DNA of 64,000 nt from Bactericera cockerelli (Eukaryota > Arthropoda > Insecta > Hemiptera > Triozidae), in the NCBI GenBank assembly GCA_024516035.1, contig CM044955.1, positions 58,680,746 through 58,744,745 on the forward strand, written 5' to 3'. Positions 52,319 to 62,570 of the stretch are shown here, one piece after another. Position numbers and translations under genes: made by a program. The notes under the pieces were generated by a model, which was not told the DNA's origin, made no database searches, and was given only the letters and a program-made list of their open reading frames with translations. Within the stretch, counting starts at the first letter, position 1. Each line of letters begins with the position of its first letter.

Positions 52319-52647
52319 GCCGAGTATGCAGCCAGCACACTGAGCCAGCACATACACCACAGCCTCGAGCACCGAGATGTCTCTTAGCACCAGAGCCGCC
52401 ACGGTGACAGAAGGGTTCAGGTGGGCGCCGGAGATGTGGCCGAAGACTACAATGATGGTCGACACCACGAAGCCAAACACCAGGGCCGGCTGCATGTCTG
52501 ACACGGGAGCCTGGGCGAAGCCGCTGACCAGGGACATGCAGCCGAAGAACATGAGGAAGGAGGTTCCCAAAAGCTCCGCCAGGCAGAGGGTCAGGATGCG
52601 TTGTAGCATGCCAGGGCGCGCCTGCTGGTTGCTACCCGCTGGATTAT
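52304..52647 (-). CDS. Aquaporin exon 2, TM1-TM3 and first NPA-type box
   Basis: Acceptor gttccag|AT enters in phase 1; donor GGG|GTGAGT ends in phase 0. Encodes NPAGSNQQARPGMLQRI, helix 1 (LTLCLAELLGTSFLMFFGCM), helix 2 (ALVFGFVVSTIIVVF), loop B GHISGAHLNPSVTV and helix 3 (VVYVLAQCAGCILGYALL). The first box is NPS instead of NPA. The donor is the first of eight tandem copies; reading past it gives a stop within about 20 codons, so later donors would truncate the protein. GC-rich. Confidence 0.94.
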
Positions 52648-52997
52648 CTGGAACAGAGGATAATAATATCAATAAGGGTTCGGTGGAAGAGATTACCATA
52701 GGCAATAACCTCGCCCTTTAGTGAGCACAGCTGTATAATATTTTATCTATGTTGTTTATTTTTTTTTTCTTGTTTATATTGTTCTCAATTTTGTATTCGA
52801 ATTTTTATCACTACTTGTTTTTATATATGTACATATTTATGTTCCATTAATAAAGAATTCAATAATAATAATAAGTATGTCTAACGTATTACTCTCGAAG
52901 TCTTTAATGGAAGGTGAAACCACAGGCGAGGTAAATACTTTTTCTTATAAGAAAACACTTCGAACAATTCCTTATTAATTCAATTGGTTTTTTTTTC

Positions 52998-53095
52998 AAA
53001 TTGGATTTAACGTCGCTTTCAACTGCATGGTCATATTACGACGGAGGTGTTACCCTCCATTCGCAGGAAACTCACAAACCTGCTACCCACATTAC
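52998..53095 (-). repeat. SINE-6 body, interrupted
   Basis: ctttcaactgcatggtcat to aacctgctacccacatta, then cut by the inverted-repeat element at 53096. Confidence 0.7.
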
Positions 53096-53433
53096 ATTGA
53101 CGGATTTGGTCCGTACAGTCCAAGATCTTTAAAATTGGACCGTGCGTGTAAGTAAATTCAAACTTATCAGTCGTCTCCTGGACTGTGAGATATCGATTTA
53201 GACCGTGGATCTGAATAAGATCCGGTAGTCCAGATCCGTCCAAATCTGTACATGACCTATATGAACTGTTCATATTTGAAATAAAAAGTGTACAGACAGT
53301 ATCTGGACCGTCGGACTAGCAGATTTGGACTGTCGGATCTGATCCTTTTCTTAATTTGTTACACAAACATGGACTCTTGGATCGCCTTTCCAGTCCATCC
53401 GTCGGATTGGACTGGCAGTCCGAATCCGTCAAT
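53096..53433. mobile_element. MITE-like element with ATTGACGGATT ends
   Basis: Inverted ends ATTGACGGATTTGG and CCGAATCCGTCAAT; the interior is rich in short palindromic ggact/agtcc blocks. No ORF. Confidence 0.65.
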
Positions 53434-53523
53434 TTATCCGCACGTGTGAAAGGCCCTATTGTCTTTTGGCCTAACATGAGGCTCGTGGCTTTACCGCATC
53501 TGTTTCACGTCCCTCCAAGTTAA

Positions 53524-54184
53524 CCCTTAAGGTACCATATAAATTTTGAGAAATCTTCCCCAAAGTACCATTTTTTTTTCTTCGCTATTTTGTTCTAAAT
53601 TTATTGCTGAGTAGTAAACATATTTTTTCAAATTTTTTTTTTTCTGCCGAAGACATAGTTTTTGACGATTTTGTAAAAAAAAATGAAGTATTTGACCCAT
53701 TTTAAAATTTCCTTTGACTGAAATATCAGTCACCGTTCTCTGTTTCATGTTTTACTAAATTTATAAAATAAACCATCAAAATCATTGTAAATACTCATGA
53801 TAACACCAGAAAAACCACTAATTTCAATAAAATATGTCATTTTTCTTTACAAAAATAACTTTCACGACAGAATTTGAATATTTTTCAAGTTTTGTTTACA
53901 AAATTTACTAGATCAATCTAAAACCCCTTGTGACTGATATATCAGACAATATGATAACAGGAAATTCCAAGGGGAGGGGGATTTTCTTTTTTCAAAATTA
54001 TTCATGTAGCGCTATCTGTTGAAGTCTTGAGAAACTATCAGAAAAGGTTCAATTATGCTCGGACTGATATTTCAGTCAGAATTTGATTTGAAATGGGAAA
54101 AAACGTGAGTCTGAAATATCAGACACTGAGTCTTTTTTTGACATTTCGTTGCGTCTGATATATCAGTCACGGTACTTTAAGGGG
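53524..54184. mobile_element. piggyBac-like MITE (661 bp)
   Basis: Flanked by TTAA (53520-53523, 54185-54188) with ends CCCTTAAGGTACC and GGTACTTTAAGGGG. TTAA duplication and CCC ends fit piggyBac. The interior has five copies of a ctgatatatcag-type palindrome and no transposase. Confidence 0.75.
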
Positions 54185-54734
54185 TTAATATTACACAATA
54201 TTTAAAACAGTGTGACGAACAAAGACCCTTTGTGACTTTCTTATCGCGCTCTCATGATGACTAATTTTTTTAATTATAACTTACAGTTTCTTAATGGAGC
54301 ATTAACTGCTCAATGCGACCATTATACGTACAAATTTGCGCATAAAACAAATCAAGTAGATAATACTAAAGCGGTTTGACAAAACATTCTGATAAGACAA
54401 GATTAAGTACAAAAAATCAAAAAACAGAACATAAAAATCAAGACGAAAATGTATGATGCAAGAGAAATCTTTATTTATCGAATAAATATTTATGCTTGAC
54501 GTTTACCAACTTTGCGGCAACATCACACGACTTTATTTTACAATTTACAACAAAAAACAAAAGCAAATTGTAAAAATATTTATGTATGGTTTTATTTGTT
54601 TTGAAGCACAAGGCCTCTTCACAATTTTTGTGGGTAGCGCAGCATTACTAAGAGCCTCCTTTACTTTTTCGAATTACTCTATTGCATTAATTTCTTTTTA
54701 CTGTAATAATGCCGCCACTGGTCGTTACTCATAC

Positions 54735-54885
54735 AAGTAACTACTCATTTTTCCTCACGAGGTATGAGTGGACCCCGAACATCCAAGTACAGAGCAGAAA
54801 AATTCCTGCTCCGCTGGGGATCGAACCCAGGTCACCATGCGTGCAATGCCTAGCGCGCTAACTCACTCGGCAACGGTGACTACTG
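54735..54885 (-). mobile_element. SINE-5 copy
   Basis: Tail catttttcctcacgaggtat left, box B inverse gggatcgaacccaggtc, head right. Together with 54590-54735 it matches 59195-59473 over about 280 bp. Confidence 0.78.
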
Positions 54886-55624
54886 CAAATTGAATAATAT
54901 TTTGCGTGATCAGCACACGACTTTCTATTACAATTTACAAAAAAACAAAGCACTTTGCACTACTTGAAATACCCCTTAAGTTATCATGATTTTCGCGTGA
55001 TGCTCTCCAAATTTTCATGAACATCACACGACTTTCTATTACTATTTACAAAAAACAAAGCACTTTGCACTATGCACTACGTTCGTGTACCCTAAATTTT
55101 CATACGTGAAGTGGTGAGCGCGTTTAGCCACCAGGAATCGTGTTCGGGGCGGGCGTCGAATTCGTACTGATGGGACCCTTGATTGCAAAGCCAGCTGAGA
55201 ACCGTGAACCCCATACCGCTGTGTACACACTACTAACTGGAACGTGTAAGCGGATTAATGAATACCTACTTAATTAGAGCCAAGTTCTGTGTTTTGACAG
55301 GTGAGGATGTGGTGGTATAGGACGTGCGACGTATCGTCGCTACACACACCAAGAGGCGTAAGTCGTAAGTGTGGAAAAATAATAATATTATGGCTTTATT
55401 TAATAATAATAAACGTTGAATATATTGATAACAACAACTGACATCTCATGATGTTTGTCAATAGACACAGTAGGTACATAGTTTTGTGATTTTGAACAAT
55501 AGTATTGGTGGATGATTTTCTTTCTTTATATATTTTTTTCTTTGTACCTACCTACCTAATGATTTGTAACTTGTAAGTGCATGTTATTTTTATAAAGTTT
55601 AGGAAAAAAGTTATTATATTTTTT

Positions 55625-55700
55625 CGTTATATCACAACTACTAAATCCACGCTGAAACCGGGACTTGAACCACCGACCTACAGGTTACAAGTCCGCAGCC
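55625..55700 (-). repeat. SINE-4, truncated
   Basis: Starts tatcacaactactaaatcca and includes gggacttgaaccaccgacc; head cut after aagtccgc. Confidence 0.7.
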
Positions 55701-55817
55701 AAGTTATTTTTATAATTATCAATACAGGCCAAAAATATGTGGTAAAAACACATCAAACATGATCTTTTAATTTCATAAGGAACAAATAGTGCAATTGCAA
55801 TAATAAGGTAACAAACG

Positions 55818-56065
55818 TGATGCTGGCTATTTCCGGCCCAGACCAGGCTGAATGAGGTTAATTTGGGTACCTTATTTGAGATTTCCAGAGTAAAATGCCT
55901 GTTAAGCTATGATCACCGAACTTAAGAGGTGAAGACTTTGTGATGCTGGCATTCCGATCCAACCCAGGCTGGGTTAGGTTAATGTAGGTGGGAGGTTTGT
56001 GAGTTTCCTGCGAATGGAGGGTAACACCCCCGTCGAGATATGACCATGCAGTTGAAAGCGACGTT
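55818..56065 (+). repeat. SINE-6 bodies (two adjacent pieces)
   Basis: gctggctatttccggcccag piece followed by a second with gatgctggcattccgatcca and gcagttgaaagcgacgtt. Confidence 0.7.
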
Positions 56066-56112
56066 CAAACCCAAATTTAAAAAAAAGTTAAGAGTTAGTT
56101 AGTTATTATTTT

Positions 56113-56226
56113 TGTGTTAATCACATGATATCACAATTACTCAAACTTGTTTTACCAAATCTTTGCTTAACTTGGGACTTGAACCGGCGACCTGCAGGTT
56201 AGAAGCCGCTTAATCGATCAAACTAT
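56113..56226 (-). repeat. SINE-4, diverged
   Basis: gtgttaatcacatgatatca ... gggacttgaaccggcgacct ... aatcgatcaaacta. Confidence 0.7.
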
Positions 56227-56801
56227 TTTATTAAATGGAGATTAGCCTGAAAATTAAGAATTTTCGCTCCTCGATTTTGGAGCGACGATTTATTTCTATT
56301 TCTCGTTTGTATTTTCTGGCGCACCAGAGCAATAACGAACCTCATTGTGAATACTTAATAGATCATGTTATTGGGATGGGCAGACTAATTACGGTAATTT
56401 TCTGGAAAATGTATGGTTTATGCGAGAGAAATTTGCGAAGTTGAAATAAATGATCTAAAAAAATACAATACGTGAATTCGCACTAATCAGAAGCAGCGTT
56501 TATAGGAATTAAAGAATAAGAAACTGATCTTGTAAAACGAGAACAATCTCGAATGTAGAGAAAATGTACTCCAGCATTTTCTAGATTAGGTACAGTTTTA
56601 TTTTTTTATTTTTTTTAATCCTTTTGCAGTGGACTAAAACAACTATCTTGAGTACAGTCGTTTCCTTTATTGTTTTTAAATAGTATATAATGTATTTTAA
56701 AAATACATACCTAATGTACCTATATGTATATATAAAGGTTAAAAAAATGTATTTTAGGAAATTAAGATACCAAAGAATAATTTACTATTAGCTTAGTACA
56801 T

Positions 56802-57010
56802 GGTAGTGGTAGTTAAGTGGTTAGTCTGGTAATCCAGGTAGCGTAGGGATCCGTTGGTTCAAATCCCACCAAGTGCATGAATTTTTCCTCATTAATTTGA
56901 GTTTGTGACCACATAATAATAAGACTCTGAGGGTTAGGTGGTAGAAAATGCTTTGAGCATTAACCTCCCCTAGTGGTTACCATCCACTGAAGAGTGTTAT
57001 TATTTATTAT
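56802..57010 (+). mobile_element. SINE-1 copy
   Basis: Head with ttaagtggttagtctggtaa (a few bases deleted), box B ggttcaaatcccacc, full body and TTA-rich end. Confidence 0.78.
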
Positions 57011-57014
57011 TATG

Positions 57015-57170
57015 GTAAGGTCGGTAAGGTACTTGCTTGGCAAGTGGGAGGTCCGGGTTTGAATCTCAGCAGATTGAATATTTATTTTCAAAATTTGTTA
57101 CAGTTATTGTTTTTAGAAGTATACCTTTCGATGCGCTCGTGTTAACCCAGCACCTGAATGGGAAGTATTG
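57015..57170 (+). repeat. SINE-3, diverged partial
   Basis: gtacttgcttggcaagtggg, ccgggtttgaatctc, and cgctcgtgttaacccagcac match the family with many changes. Confidence 0.65.
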
Positions 57171-58544
57171 ATGCACGTTCTTCTAGCTATTCCCGGCCCC
57201 AATCAGGCCCTGTGAGGTTATTTTACGAAGCTGATGGTTGACCACCCAGCGAATGGTAGGTAAAAACATTGTCCCGATATGACCCAACGATAAGGGTTGG
57301 TTGGAAGAAATTGCCATAGGCAATAACCGCGCCCTTTATGTAGGACATTAGCTTTATTTTCTATTTGTTCATATATTTTTTCTTTATTCTTCTTTCTTTT
57401 ACTTTGTCTTATCCCGCTCAAGCAGGGTCGACGTTGTTCAACCTCATAGTGAAGGTTGATCGGTTTCTTTTTTTTTTCTCTTTATTATTATTTACTTTAT
57501 ACTGCAAAATATTGCACTTTGTCTATACCTAATAAAAAGTATTATAATAATAACAACACAAATAAACAAACAATATATTTTATCTAAATAAAGTAATGAT
57601 TAATGTTTGAAGTCATAGGACCTATTGAAATTTTATGGCGTGCCATAAAATATTATTGCATTCCATTGTAATCAGAAGCGAGATTTCCTAATCGGTGAAA
57701 AGCAATATCAGATTGTGTTACGAGAATTTAATAGCCCCTGTGTGATTTGCGAGTATTTAATTAGGACTAATGGCAGTGGTGGATATAAATAAATATTTTG
57801 GGGCGGGGTTGTGTCCAACGGGTCCATTTCGGCAGAACCACCACCTTTAAAATGTAATGTTTTTTTACAAGGGTATTTTGTGCTAATTTTGTGTTCTTTT
57901 GTGCAGCAAACCCCGAATTTTGTGCTCTAACACCAAGGGCGCTACGCCCATTTCAATTTGGTGGTTTGAGTCCCAAATTCAGCAAAGATTTAGTAAAGCG
58001 AGTTTGAGTAGTTATGAAATTACTTCGTGAAGTGTTTGTTAGCGAGAGGCAAAATATTATTTTAAAGAATTTGGTGTAAACATCACACGACTTTCCTTAT
58101 CCTAAGTATTAAGAATGGGAACAGGACGAAAAGCCACTGATGACACAAAGGTAACAGTTAGCTGATAATCAATGTAAAATTCGTAATCAGTACCTCAAAA
58201 TCATTAGATTTGATAAGTCACAACCCTCCTCTACGATAAAATAATAAAAAACTTGGTCTAATCGGGGACCCTCGAAAATACCGGTAAGTAAATTGGAGCC
58301 GGGTTCCAAAAAGTTCAAGGTATCAAAAATATGATCTGAGTACCCCTGTATTATTTTTTTATTCTAAGAAAATAATGTTCTCTAACTTTTTTTAGCGGCC
58401 CTTACGGCCGCAGAATGAGGCCCATTTCAACCAAAAGTTTCGTGGATTGTCTTGCGTATAAAATTAATTTCCTTATTAAATTTCAAGTTTCTAGCTCTTA
58501 CCGTTCTTGGGATATTGTGTTCACACACACAGACGCACATTCCG

Positions 58545-58650
58545 GCATTCCAACCCAACTCAGGCTGGGTGAGGTTAATGTGGGTAGCAGGTTTGTGAGT
58601 TTCCTGCGTCGTGATATGACCATGCAGTTGAAAGCGACGTTAAAACCAAA
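58545..58650 (+). repeat. SINE-6 body
   Basis: ggcattccaacccaactcag to gcagttgaaagcgacgttaa. Confidence 0.7.
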
Positions 58651-58867
58651 AAATCTGGTGTAAACATTACACAACTTTTCTTATCCGTCACTGGTGACTC
58701 AACTATAATAGATAGAAAAAAATAATGTCAAATTTATAATCGGCACCTCAAAATCATTGGATTTGATATGTCACAATCCCCATCTAGGATGAATAATAAA
58801 AAAGTTAGTCCAAGCGGGTTACCGGAAGTAAAAAAAACTAGTAGAAGTTTAATGTTTAGAAACTTAC

Positions 58868-58991
58868 TTTTAGATGTTTGCTGTACGTTCACATCAATCT
58901 GGTAACTGTCTCTTCTTCTTTGCATGTCCTCGTCCGTGGGTAGGTCCACAAAACTAAAAAAGCTCTTGGCGATACTCTTGTTTAATCTCAT
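58868..58991 (-). CDS. Aquaporin exon 1, cytoplasmic N-terminus
   Basis: ATG at 58991; encodes MRLNKSIAKSFFSFVDLPTD then EDMQRRRDSYQIDVNVQQTS and K, ending AAAA|GTAAGT in phase 1, which joins exon 2 (AT) to give Asn in frame. 41 codons plus one base. This completes a 304-residue protein, a normal length for an insect aquaporin. The domain match is weak, as expected for a variable N-terminus; support comes from the matching phase, good donor and start codon. Upstream non-coding exons are possible. Confidence 0.8.
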
Positions 58992-59327
58992 TTTTCTTTA
59001 ATTTTGGTGAATTTCGGTTTTTATTATTTTATCACTACCTAAGTATTAATTATGTTACTCGGTTGATGTAGGTAAATCTATACGTAGGTGAACTTTGCTT
59101 TTTATTATTTTATAACTACCTAGGTATTAATTATGTTACTCGGTTTATTTAGGTAAATCTATACGTATAGCTGAACTATGTATAGTTTTATTTGTGGTGA
59201 AGCACAAGGCCTCTTCACAATTTTTTGTGGGTAGTGCAGCATTTCTAAGAGCCTCCTGTACTTTTCGAATTATTCTATTACATTTCTTTTTACTCTGGTA
59301 ATGCCGCCACTGGTCGTTACTCATACA

Positions 59328-59473
59328 AGTAACTACTCATTTTTCCTCACGAGGTATGAGTGGACCCCGAACACCCAAGAACAGAGCAGAAAAAATCCTG
59401 CCCCGCTGGGAATCGAACCCAGGTCACCGTGTGTGCAATGCCTAGCGCGCTAACTCACTCTGACACGGTGACG
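59328..59473 (-). mobile_element. SINE-5 copy
   Basis: catttttcctcacgaggtat, gggaatcgaacccaggtc, inverse head. With upstream 59195-59327 it duplicates 54590-54885. Confidence 0.78.
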
Positions 59474-59805
59474 TATAGCTGAACTATAAATACAGTCGGA
59501 CATGGATGTATCAGTATCAGTATCAGTATGTAAGAGAACTGAAGGGATCGCATTTTTTTTTCTTATGTCCAGGTTTTAAAGAGGTTATTTTGCCTTACAC
59601 AGAGGTAATTTTGACCTGAAAATCGTTCTCTATCGCTCATATACGGTTCTCTTTACCTAGCCGCACACATATCCACATCGGCCTGACTCAAGAATAAAAG
59701 GATTTCTTGACAGAACATTTTAAAAAAAGAAAAGAAATCCCTTAAACCGTCTGAGAGACGTATCCTTACATAATTGTAGTTTTGATTTTTTTATTTGTAA
59801 TTATT

Positions 59806-59998
59806 TGTCCCGGTAGCTCAGTGGTAAAGGCGGCACTCTGTGAATCCAGAGATTCTAGAGGTCGTGGGTTCGAAACCCAACCGGGACATGACAATTTATA
59901 TCCCATTTGGGAATTTTACCACATATAATGCTGGAATAATGGGACTTTAGTAGTCTTAATCGGGCAGTATAAATAAGGCGATATTATTATTATTATTA
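59806..59998 (+). mobile_element. SINE-2, full length
   Basis: cccggtagctcagtggtaaa, gggttcgaaacccaacc, body with a small deletion, tail gggcagtataaataaggc and (ATT)n. Confidence 0.83.
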
Positions 59999-60359
59999 TT
60001 TATAAATATGTTTAATTTACATAAGTATTGTATTGTTTAGTATAATAATGATGTTTAGTATAACAGTGTGTCAGTGTATTTTACACTCAACCTATGCTTT
60101 TACATTGAACCTTATGAGCAAAACACTTGAATTTAATTGATGACTAAAAGAAAACAAAATAGGAGCAAATCTATCCTATCAATAGATACAGGTAATATAT
60201 TATCATTATTTTTTAACGGGAGAATTGAAAATATAAATTAAAAGTAATATTTCACTAATGGAAGGATAATTATGAAGAACGTCCATCACGATTTTTATCA
60301 TATAGGTATGAACCAGAATTATTATATAAATTATTTATTTTTATTAAAAAAAAGATTTG

Positions 60360-60488
60360 TATCACTTTCGTACGTAATGCCACAGCTAATCAAACTCACG
60401 GGATTAAATTTTTACCAAAATCAGGACTTCAACCACCGACATCCAGGTTACAAGTCCACCGCCTTATCGATCAAGCTACTGAGGTCGG
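60360..60488 (-). repeat. SINE-4, diverged
   Basis: atcactttcgtacgtaatgc ... aggacttcaaccaccgacat ... ccttatcgatcaagctactg. Confidence 0.7.
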
Positions 60489-60814
60489 TATTAAATTATT
60501 TTCTCCTTTATATAATGTAAGAAAAGTAAAAATCAAAATATCATCACAAAAAACTTGAAAATATAAACCAAGTTACTTCTTGGTAATTAATAAATAATTA
60601 TTACGTATTTCAAAATAAAAGTAGGTATTGGGAGATAATTATTATTTCGTAATTTGGGTCAAAAATTAATGCCTTAGACATTCTCTGCCATTTAACCGCG
60701 ATACTTGCTTTCTTCTCTACCCAAGGCGGTTGAATGCGGTCATGAGACTGAAGAATAAGACGAGCGGTAAGTAGCTGATCTTGTAAGCAGTCAACATTCG
60801 ACTTGAGAAAGAAG

Positions 60815-60960
60815 TCACCGTGTGGTCGAGTGGTGTAGCGCACGTGGCTTGCACGCACGGTGACCTGGGTTCGAATCCCGGTTGGGTAGAAAATTTTCTT
60901 CTCTGTACTTATATGATAATATGTTCGTGGGTGACCTCTTGTGAGGAAAAATGAGAGGGT
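60815..60960 (+). mobile_element. SINE-5, plus copy with clear head
   Basis: gtcaccgtgtggtcgagtgg (box A) and gggttcgaatcccggttg (box B), then gagtttg-poor body and gacctcttgtgaggaaaaat tail. Confidence 0.8.
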
Positions 60961-61440
60961 ATGGTATTTGTATGGCTAATGAGTGGCTATTTGTATGACA
61001 GATCAATAGAATAGTTATTTTTATTGTACAATAAAATGATAAGACAATTTTATTTACAGTGATACATTAGAAAAGTACAAAGTCAATTATGTATAAAAAA
61101 AAATAATAATAACAATAAAATAAAGAAAAAATCAAAATAGGCAGCATTCTTCAAATAATGAATACCTATCCATCAAGATTTAGGTATGACGTATGACATG
61201 TCAATAAATATCCATCTTGTGATGTCAGATCAAATAATATATGTTATAATAAATAATACAATACCTAAACCAGTTCTTGACATCAGATAAGATCACTGAA
61301 GTTAAGCAACGCCCAGCCAGGTTGTAACTTGGATGTACGAGTTCCTAGCGAATGGAAAGTAAAATCTTGGACTGACCTAGTTGAAGAGATGTTAAACTAC
61401 AACAACAAAAAATTGCGTGATTATTTTTTTTTTTTTTATT

Positions 61441-61675
61441 ATTTTTTTTTTTTTTTAAAGATGAGTGTTTCACAGCCTTTTTTATTTCGTAGCCATGAAA
61501 CAGGAGCTACTGTAGACGCTTGTGGTCTGTGTTGTAGCCTGCCCATCCCGTAGTATGCCTCCCCTCTGATGGGCGAGAAGTGACACAATACTTCCCATTT
61601 AGGTGCTGGGTCAACACGAGCGCACCGGAAGGTATCCCTTACAAACAATTGTAACGAAATTAAGAATACAAATTT
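61441..61675 (-). mobile_element. SINE-3, head-truncated
   Basis: T run then the family body, nearly identical to 1432-1660; ends before the tRNA head. Confidence 0.8.
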
Positions 61676-62435
61676 TTACCATAAAAAATTATAACACTAT
61701 ATCTTTATGAAATTACCTAAGTACATATACGTAAGTATACCTGTCTCGCGCTGACAGTCTAAATAAATAAATAAAGCACTTTGGATTGGACTGAATCTAA
61801 AACTAACTGAGGAACACATCAACACGTATCTGATTTAGCTGAATAATCAGCATGATCAATTAACAAACAAATTTCTCGGAAGTACATTATTATGAATATT
61901 ACAATCATTATGTTATCTAAGTATCTTTTGCTGTTAGATAAAAAAATTAGCAGCAGAAATATTTTTGATTTGCACACTTGCACAGCAAGATCGTCTTTTT
62001 GACAACATCTCATTCATATATTTAGCTCATTCGAGACGGGAGTTAAACCCTTCATTCAATAAAAACTTGTAAACCTCACCCAGCCTTGGTTGGGCCGGGA
62101 TCAGACAGAATCACGAGGGTTTGAATCACAATGGTCCTTCAACAAGTGCTGACGTAGCTAGAAGTTGCTTAACTGGAGGGGCCGGGAATAGCCATCAGTA
62201 GAACATTTAATGGATTGCCCTGATGGCCATTATATTTTCGAAACGAGAACAGTCACCAATCATTTTCCTCACCACGCTAGACGTTGTTTAACTTGACTGA
62301 CAACTTTGAGAAGAGTTGGAATATCCAACGTGCCGTGCCATTTACGCTGGCAACAAAAACTTTTTTTTTAATTTTCTCACCAAGATGTAGGTATTTGTCG
62401 ACTGGTTCATCGGATATTAATTCCCACTGTGACCG

Positions 62436-62570
62436 ACCTCAGTAGTTTGATCGATAAGGCGGTGGATTTGTAATCTGGAGTTCGGTGGTTCAAGTCTCAA
62501 GTTAAGTATAAATTTAGTAAAGCGAGTGTGAGTACCTAGTTGTGATATCAGTACTGTGATCAACACAAAT
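62436..62570 (+). mobile_element. SINE-4, plus copy
   Basis: accgacctcagtagtttgat head, ggtggttcaagtctc box B, tagtaaagcgagtgtgagta body. Confidence 0.75.

Larger units (their letters stand above)
52648..58867. other. Aquaporin intron 1 (about 6.2 kb)
   Basis: SINE-6 body (52998), a MITE in it (53096-53433), a piggyBac-like MITE (53524-54184), SINE-5 (54735), SINE-4 copies, a SINE-6 body (55818), SINE-1 (56802), SINE-3 (57015), another SINE-6 body (58545). The stretches 56230-56800 and 57470-58540 show nothing recognised beyond AT-rich DNA. Confidence 0.65.

Noticed and set aside
51808..52407. Several plus-strand ORFs encoding repeated HKTSLTPSNA-like peptides
   Set aside because: They are simply the plus strand of the 55-bp splice-donor minisatellite; the repeat explains the open frames.
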